Part shown: positions 56,559-64,000 of the stretch, in pieces
Position numbering within the stretch: position 1 is the first letter of the stretch
Layout of the letters: each line of letters starts with the position of its first letter
NCBI GenBank assembly: GCA_030248065.1
Contig: JASAMV010002854.1
Coordinates: 1-64,000 of the forward strand
DNA: 64,000 nucleotides
Origin: Rhynchonema sp. JSB1_4
Taxonomy: Eukaryota > Nematoda > Chromadorea > Monhysterida > Xyalidae
Reading direction: 5' to 3'
Notes under the pieces: model-generated
The model's input: the letters and a program-made list of their open reading frames with translations, nothing else
Database searches by the model: none
What the model was told of the DNA's origin: nothing
Translations under genes and position numbers: made by a program

Positions 56559-58992
56559 ATGTCCATGTCAGTGGATTGTGCGGCGTTGTGCGGAGGCGAA
56601 CTGCTTGAGCCAAAGACATTGCCCTGTGGTCACACGCTGTGCGAGGCTTGCAGTGACAAGTTGATTCGTGACGCACGCCTGGCGGTGGAAGCTGTTGGTG
56701 CCTTGTTACCTGATCTCCGAGCTCCGAAGAGTCCAGTTTCAGTTTTCGGCCCATTTTCTAGTTATAGGTAGGGACCGTGAAACTTGTAATTTTGGTGGCG
56801 TAAGTCAAATCAGTCATGCACCTGCTTTTGCTCTAGGACTGTGGAAGCCAGTGGTGCCAATGCAAGATCCAGACTGACATGCGTTTGGCTCCTATTTCAA
56901 AACACCGTTCCAGAATTCATTTTTCTAAAAGCAGCGCAGTGTTTGTTTCAGTCCAAAGTTGGGGTCGAATTCACCACCGTGCATGTCATTTGTCCGAATT
57001 CGCAGTGTCGGGCGCGGAACGAAGTGACGAAAACGGGTCTCAAAACGAACGTGCTGTTGCGGGACTTGCTGGTTGCGCAGACAGCGGCTGGAAAACCAAA
57101 TGATGGCAAGACCGATTTGGAGCAAAAGCACAGGTTGAAACGGGAGTTTGAGGTTTTCGAATACGTTTCACTCTTTTAAGCGATGTCAACGCGTTTATTC
57201 TTCCAAAAACTGCAGTGCGCGTTCAGAGCAGTTTTTCTACATAAGCACCCATGCTGATTACATTGAAATTGATCGCTAGCCCCTCTTGAGAGTTGGTGGA
57301 TGCGCTTATGGTTTTGGGAATTCGGCACACGGTGTTTCTTGTATATTCATGGCGTATCATTCTGATCAGTCGTGCTAAAATGGTCAAGAGATTATACATA
57401 TGACAAAGTGTCTTGAATACTGAATACATTTTCCACTGAGCAGAGCAGCAATACAATGAAGCGATTTGCTGCAGCACAACATGCTCACATTGTGGTCTCG
57501 GTATCAAACTCGATGACACGGGTGTGTGCCTGACGTGTGATGGCAAGAAGTTCTGTTTCAAGTGCGTTTTTGACGAGCATAAAGGGCACGACACGCACAA
57601 GGCCGTCGATGTGGAAAGATTGTTGAAAGATCGCGAAAGATGCAGAAAAGCGCGGGTATGTGAATTGACCATTTTTTTGACGCGAGTGGTCCACATGCAA
57701 ATCCTGACCAGGAACCAAACCTTGGGTCACATTGCATTGATTCCTGTGTTGCCTTGTCGATCAGGTGTACCGATCATCAGCATCTTATCCAAAGCCCAGT
57801 ATGTACCTACAAATCGTAGAGAAGAATAAGTACAACGTCACCTTCAAACCAACAAAATCCCCGATACCTAAATCGCTCAAAAATGTTCACGCACAGGCGT
57901 CTGCCGGCAAGATCACAGCTGACGCTTTGTCGCAGCACAAGCCAACGCTTGGCAAGATCGCCCAGTTGAACTCGCATTTCTATCAGATGTGGTCGGACAC
58001 AGCGCACGACACGGCTGAGAACATGAAGAAATCAATGGTTACGCCTGGTTATCCATTTTTGTTGTGCTCCAGGGGGATGGGAGCAATATGCTGATGCCAG
58101 CAATAATATATACCCCTGATAGGTGTACTGACTTAGCACTGTGGGCTTGGTCACTCCTCACGTGACTTTATGCTTTTATGTATGTGAGGACAGTCAGGGA
58201 CCCGTCGAGGCCATAAGTTTTGCTACTATTGTTGCAGCGAATTTCGCAAAATGTCAACACACGGCCACAAAAAAAACATTCAGAGGACAGCTTGTTGTTT
58301 TTGTTCGTTGAACCAAAGTTGTTCACTTTCAGAAACAGAATCGATTTTCGTTTCCAGCAACAAGGACACTTTGCAGAGATGGTTGGACGGGTACGACGTC
58401 AAATTCGAGTTGGCTCGCACGGGTGACAATGTCGACACGCAACATGCACGTGTTGGTCACGCAGAGAAAGTCACGCAATCGATGACTGAAATGACTGGGG
58501 AATACAATAACATGGTCGGTTGGACAAATTTCAAGCAATTACAGTATACGTACCTCATTTTGATACCTGCTTTTGAATTGTGTGGCTATTGGCATTTTCC
58601 TTTCCTGCATTTAACTTAACGACTGAGTATTTTCAGAACAAAGATGTCGTCGCAACTCTGAGCGCTCTCAACGCTCGCGTGGCGCATTCAAAAGTGAAAC
58701 TGATTAAATTGCAACGGCACGTTTTTAAACCTTACAGATTTTTTCGAACTGGCCTTGCTTGATTTGCTGATGTTTGGAACTCAAAGTATGTAGCTATGTA
58801 TGTTCACTTGTTATGTCTTTACTCCAACTTTTCTCGATCTGCAGACAAATCTCTCACGGGATCACGGGCGTTCACAGAATGGCCTTTCAACCTGAGGCAA
58901 CAACGGGTATTGGATTTGAACAACAACCGACTGAACTTGGTAATGTGACATCAATGCTTTGCACTATCATTAGAAATACGATCCAGTTTTAA
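56559..58992 (+). CDS. RING, B-box and coiled-coil (TRIM-like) protein 5
   Basis: Putative ubiquitin E3 ligase, closest to gene 3. Seven exons: 56559-56693, 56952-57133, 57475-57655, 57897-58037, 58377-58514, 58637-58716, 58845-58992, giving 334 aa. RING: C-AAL-C and CGHTLCEAC in exon 1; in exon 2 the last ligand pair is spaced C-x4-C (CPNSQC) instead of C-x2-C, because of a two-residue insertion. B-box: CSHC, CLTC, CFKC, then EHKGHD. The helical part repeats the 141-nt and 80-nt exons. The 80-nt exon is followed by GC (CG/GCACGT) where paralogues have GT, suggesting a GC-AG intron; a GT four bases later would shift the frame. The stop follows CTIIRNTIQF; a GTAATG inside the last exon could be an alternative donor. 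Confidence 0.85.
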
Positions 58993-59895
58993 AAGTTGAG
59001 GCCTATACCTGCCAGGATCAAAGGCTGTGGTGCTTGTGGCACGCATAACGCAACCAAGCACCACAACACATTTTTTATTAAATCTCGCTTTGTGCAAGTC
59101 CGGCACAAGCAACCGCGCACTGCTAAGGACCAGCAAGCAACCGACCCACATACTGTACCCTTTGTTTGCAGTTACGAACGCGTATCAACAAAAGGGGTTA
59201 TACAACGAAAAACGCGATTACTGCAAGAAGACATAAGAATGATGCTTACGGAAAAAATTTTCTGAAAATTGTACATATCCCCATCTTTTGCACATATTTT
59301 TTTCATTTGTTCCTCACTATGGGTGTTACTTATTTTTTGCTTCGTCATTGTATACCTGGTCCGCAGATGCACGTGTATTACACCAGGTGCGAACACGCTA
59401 TTTTGCCGCATATCAATTTCATTCAATTGCCACTTGCGAGTAAAATATGACAGACCTCTTGTGTACAGTGGAACGTTACGGTCACATTGCATCCATGCAC
59501 AGGCACTGAAAATTTGAATTCCGCCAGTCCCAGTTAAAAGCTGGTTGTCTCAAGTTTCAATCACACTGCTGATTACGAGTTGTTGCAGTGCACAATGTGC
59601 TACATGAAATGTACCCGTCAGGCCACACACAAAGTGTCTGACCTGGGTGTCACGCACACCTTTGCTCATACCATGCCATAACACACCTTGTTGCTATGGG
59701 CAACCGCGTCACTTCTGAATGAATTTGTGTTGAAATAAATACAGCATATTTGCCTCAAATTATTTGCTCATGTAGCTTGTCGACAAAAGTCTCGATATTT
59801 GCTAATATATGTATATATAATGGGACTTGACTCGAATCAGCAAGCTGCCAACTGAGGGTCACCTTGCGTGAATAATTCCAAAGTGGAAGTTCATA
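58993..59895. other. Spacer before coiled-coil/IQ gene
   Basis: No exon with domain support. It contains only short frames and AT-rich sequence, and probably the 3' end of TRIM-like gene 5 and the promoter of the next gene. No repeat family found elsewhere in the window is recognised here. Confidence 0.4.
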
Positions 59896-62435
59896 ATGGC
59901 CAGCTCATCAGCCCCACGCTACCGTCGTGTTGTGAGGAAGCCCCGGGTGCACCAACTGGAATTGACGGATCTGAATGGTCCACTGGGCACCAGGAGTGCT
60001 CGGGCTCGCAGTGCTGGCAGCGGACTGAGTCACAGGGACAGACCACAGTCGTCGAGGATTTGGAGGGACAGGTAAAATTTGCTGTAAGGTTATTTGAGAT
60101 CTGATAAATGTGTATTTTCAACCACTTTATGTGAAAATAAAATGAGCACACTGCTTTTGTCAGGTCCATGGACGGTCCATTCACGAGCGTGGAAGATATA
60201 CAACAGGAATTGATGTCAACGAAGAAGGTTGGTGTGGTGGAAAATGGATGAAAGACAGTATAAAAAGTTGAAATTCTTCGGTGAAATACAAATACCCACC
60301 AGTTTTCACATTTGTCTCTTTCCAGCTCCTTGCATCCGAAATATCCGACAACAAAGTCATGAAAACCCGACTACAACGTGCTGAAGATGTCTGTTACAAA
60401 CAGGTAGAATTCATTTCCACACAAAGCAAAGAAAATATGGACAAAAGATGAAAACAATGATACCGGCACTGAGGACCGTGATTATCGACCAATAATTTGC
60501 TTCCAGAATCAGGAACTTCAAGCGCTTAAATCCGTGTCCAATCCAATCTCCACCGTTATTCCACCTCAACAACGTCGCCTTTTGTCAGCAAGCGTATCGG
60601 CGCGCGGCAATTCAAAAATGGTCGATTCCCTGAAGCACAAGCTGATGAGAATGGAACAACAGTTGACGGAGAGACAGAAACAACTGGAGTTTGTGATCAA
60701 AACATTCGTGAGAAACTGCACGAAAGTGAAACATCAGTGAAATATTGCTTTCAGCAAGTTGAAATCCGAGCTGAAAACCACGCGAACCAGTGAACTGAAA
60801 ACGCAGACTGAGGTGTACTACCAGGAGGTAATGTCAACCACAAAAATTTTCTGAAAGTGCCAAAAATACGTGTTCATGCTCTAAAGTGTCAAAAACAGTG
60901 TTTTCTTGCGAAAGCAAGCGGTTTTTGATGATATGTACCTGTTCGAGCAACACATGATCAATTTTGGTGCTTCTCTAGGTAAAAAAGTAATTTCTAAGGG
61001 GTACTTGTTTCCAAACGTAACTACATATTCCCATACCCCGCCCCGATTTCCCATACTCAGGGGTAAACCCATCTCCTTCACCAACCACACCACTGTTTGC
61101 GATGCTCAGAAAACGGGAATTTATTTTACAGATTTTGCGCCTCAGGTGCGGTGGTGACTTGATGGATTCCGGTGGTGACAGGTTATTATTACTATGTATG
61201 TATAGTTCATCACCGTTCCCCAACCTTTAAAACTAACAGAAGACAAAAGATCATATCTTTTCTCAGCTTTCATCCGTCCATAAACGGTCACGAGGATTTC
61301 GGCACCTTATCCCACACAGAGCTCTGCAAACGTCTGTTGGCCACGCAGAAATCACTAAAAATACAGACGGAATCCAATCATAAACTCACGGCTAAGTGTC
61401 GGGAACTAGAGCACAAAGGCGGCAGTAAACTGCCTAAAGAGCTTTTCGGTGAGTTTTGATGTTTTAGTGGCTGAATATACAGTAGCTCGGTCAAATTGTT
61501 ATGGTTTCATGAGCTTTTTCATGCAGGGTCACCATATGCCTCACTAAGTCGATCCGATTTGATCAGAAAACTGCAGGCTCAAGATAAGCACGGCTCAACG
61601 GATGCGGCAGGTGAGTTCATTTTTTGCATAAATTTCTTATCGCCGGTTGACATAAACAGTTTCGAATAAACGTAAACATAAACGTCCGTCGTGGTTAATC
61701 AGGCTCAGATCCTGCGGAAATCACCAAACTGAAAGAAGAGTGCGAGCGTTTGAAAGGTGCTCTGCAGAAACACAGACAGGAGTCGCAAACCATGAAAACC
61801 CGATTGGAATTAAAAGAGTTGGTGTAGTTTTTTATTGGAAAATATATGTTTTTAGTTTCTAAATTTGACTTGTGAATCTTGAAAAGTTTCAGAAAAGAAC
61901 TTGCGGCATCCAAAAAGCGTTTGCCAGATTCGTCCAGAATCTCGAGTGCCAAATCCACAGCGACTGATTCAAGTCGCAGACCTGTGCCAGCTAGGAGAAC
62001 ATCACTGCAGCGAAAGTATGCGCAATGAACTTTTTTTTGAATAAAGACATTATTTAAGCTTTCAATGTTCCAGACCAAAAACACGTCCGACCCCAGAGGA
62101 GATCGAAGGATTTCGTCGAAAAACGGCCGCTAAGAAAATTCAAAGGCATTGGAAACATCACCGGGAGAAAAAAGTTTGCAAACGTTTTTGTTTGGAATGC
62201 TTTTTTGTGCGAATACAAGGTGTCATTTTTATTCTTTGCTTTTTAAATCCAGGAGTCCCACCGTGTGATCGCGTCAGCCACTCTTGGTCATTTGGGGCGT
62301 AAAGATTCAACACCTCACGAATCCGTTGACGAATCGGTCTCAGACCAGGAGGGGGAGTTGGACTCAGACAGGGAGCTCATAGCGGCTGCTGCACATGCGC
62401 ATCTAGTGCGAAGAGATATGATTGCGATGGGATGA
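59896..62435 (+). CDS. Coiled-coil protein with IQ motif
   Basis: Twelve exons: 59896-60071, 60164-60227, 60326-60403, 60507-60688, 60755-60827, 61132-61145, 61267-61448, 61527-61610, 61703-61817, 61893-62015, 62074-62173, 62253-62435, giving 457 aa with whole-codon total. It begins MASSSAPRYRR, a basic disordered head. Two helical segments follow (around KHKLMRMEQQLTERQKQLE and ITKLKEECERLKGALQKHR), then a Ser/Arg-rich linker. An IQ-like calmodulin-binding motif (TAAKKIQRHWKHHREKK) precedes an acidic stretch and a closing AAAAHAHLVRRDMIAMG. Domain order recalls IQ-motif protein E of cilia, but that is only a suggestion. The 14-nt sixth exon is required: skipping it breaks the frame. Complete, with a clear stop. 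Confidence 0.8.
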
Positions 62436-63338
62436 AATAACGCCAAGCATTTTGCAGTGAAAATTTTTTGAAGGTCATGGGACAAATGTCCTTATCCTGA
62501 GTGCAAAGATGAGGATTCCGTGTTTCTCACACTTCTGTATATGGCATAAAATCTGACACCAAACGTGATGCGCACAAAGTCTAATTAATCACACACATTT
62601 CAGTTTGCATGACAAACACCAGAAGCTTCGAATTAGCTCTGGTAACAAACGACCACTTTCTTCGGTATGGAAGTATATATACGTATAGTAGATCCTATTA
62701 AAATGGACAATTATAAAGCGCCTTATTCTCAGCGTCACATGTGACATCAACGCATGGAAAGTCGAGATGGTCATATATTGGGTACTAAATTTCTACGTAC
62801 CCTTATGGTTTCGTGCGGAATACCCAAGATGTGCATGCGCATTGTGTTTATCAAAATGAGCATGGCCCATGTGGCTTTGAAATGACACCCGCTCTTGGGT
62901 GACTAATCGCGCGCTTCATGTTTGGAATCTCGGATTTCAAGCTGCTGTTAGACTAATTGTCCACATCTCACATAAGACCCTATGAAATTTGTCTGAAATC
63001 ACACCAAACAGCGTACCAGAAATCGTTTTGAACGCTTCAATGACACCCATTTCTATGCCTCAGCAGAACCGTGCGATTTTACATGACGCGCGCAGCATAA
63101 AGTGGCGCAGTGTATGGGTTACAAGCCTGGAGCATGACTCATTGAAGTCGTGTCTTATCAAGATGTTTGGAATGGCTGCTCTGCTATGCCCGGGATTTAG
63201 GAAATGCCGCTCTTCTGAAGGTCAGATTTCTGGAATTTTTGTGTTTGTCTGTATGCTGCTTTGGTTTCGTTTTGAAAGTAAAAGCTCTTATTGTTGACTG
63301 ATTCGCTTTTGGGTTTTTGAAGAAATAATCCAAAAGTC
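62436..63338. other. Spacer before claudin-like gene
   Basis: No gene is supported. An open frame at 62989-63297 (+) has mixed composition and no recognised domain; upstream untranslated exons of the next gene may lie here. No repeats identified. Confidence 0.4.
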
Positions 63339-63824
63339 ATGAGCCTAATACCACCACACCAACTGCGGCCAATCGGTGCCTTCTGGACTCTTCTGTCCAG
63401 CATCGTCGGTGTGATTGCCGTGTTCTGTGGCATGCAACCAGTCTGGTTCAGCACGTTTGAGGTCGAAAAACAAACCTTTATGGAAGTTGGACTGCTGCAA
63501 GTCTGTGAAGTGCACCGTACCACGTCGGAGAGGGTGTGCCTTTGGTTGGTTGCTGTTTTTTTTGTGTGTGACTTTTCAAGCAAGATCTATTATCATATTA
63601 ACCATGGTGGGGCTTTCATTTGGTTTCCTTGATGCAGTTCACAATTTGCACTTCCAGGCACCCACCTCCAGTCCACCCCAAATGGCAGCTCATCCAACTG
63701 GCCTATCTTCTCGGTTCCCTGTCCCTGATGCTTGCCGGATTCATCAGTGTGCCCACGGTGTGCATGACATCGTCAGTGCATCAAACGTGTGTCAGAATGC
63801 TGGCCAGAGTGCAGATGGTTGCCG
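63339..63824 (+). CDS. Claudin-superfamily tetraspan membrane protein, 3' partial
   Basis: Two exons, 63339-63533 and 63638-63824, encode the first 127 residues; the next donor (GTACGT) is at 63825 and the rest lies beyond the window. TM1 is IGAFWTLLSSIVGVIAVFCG followed by MQPVWF, the W-containing start of the first extracellular loop typical of LHFPL, claudin and nematode Clc-like proteins. A Cys pair (QVCEVHR and TICTSR) would sit in that loop. TM2 is LAYLLGSLSLMLAGFISV. Likely a junctional or channel-accessory protein in the plasma membrane; the subfamily cannot be fixed from half the chain. The start ATG is chosen because TM1 follows within ten residues. Confidence 0.7.
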
Positions 63825-64000
63825 GTACGTGTGAGTGTTTGTGCTGTTTCTCCGTGGCGTTGTTTATTCTTTTATTTTTGTTCTTGCAAATCGATATTCA
63901 TGCAAATGTACTCCAACTCTTTATGTAATTTGTGCCGGCTAAATTGTAAACACCTAGGTATTCATGTCACGCCTCGAGCGGTTGTTAATGTTTACGCTTT

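Overview
This is animal nuclear DNA, most likely from a nematode or close relative. Genes are split by many short introns. Most 3' splice sites read TTTCAG or TTNCAG. Degenerate TTAGGC/GCCTAA arrays, the nematode telomere unit, occur inside several small transposons. A MATH-BTB gene of the nematode BATH type opens the window. There is no sign of bacterial operons, and I see no rRNA or tRNA gene. All multi-exon models were assembled by hand from splice signals, reading-frame phase and similarity between paralogues. For nearly all of them the exon lengths sum to intact codons.

Layout. 0-2 kb: a MATH-BTB gene (+). 3.4-12.1 kb: two tandem paralogues (+), each encoding three ubiquitin-like domains in a row; the last domain is very close to ubiquitin but ends CD or GS instead of GG. 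12.9-20.8 kb: a complete 25-exon Na+/K+-ATPase alpha subunit (-). 21-24.3 kb: repeats, including nested hAT-like non-autonomous elements. 21.9-28.5 kb: a long coiled-coil gene (+), whose probable last exons lie at 35.8-36.7 kb beyond a giant 5.7 kb inverted repeat flanked by homopolymer sequence of poor quality. 37.2-59.0 kb: five tandem RING plus B-box plus coiled-coil (TRIM-like, tripartite) genes (+), one with an in-frame stop, and an unrecognised gene between the fourth and fifth. 59.9-62.4 kb: a coiled-coil, IQ-motif gene with a 14-nt microexon. 63.3 kb to the end: the 5' part of a claudin-superfamily membrane protein.

How the genes may work together. Eight of the twelve or so genes carry ubiquitin-system domains: one BTB protein (a likely CUL3 adaptor), two tri-ubiquitin-like proteins and five RING/B-box proteins. 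Such families are often amplified by tandem duplication. Whether they form one functional cluster is inference.

Repeats. About fifteen small inverted-repeat elements sit in introns and spacers. Three have exact 8-bp target duplications typical of hAT. A 1.67 kb near-complete palindrome, a 280 bp hairpin and a 381 bp tandem array are further landmarks. The 5' splice sites are unusual: about half have T at +3, and GTTGGT is the commonest single hexamer.
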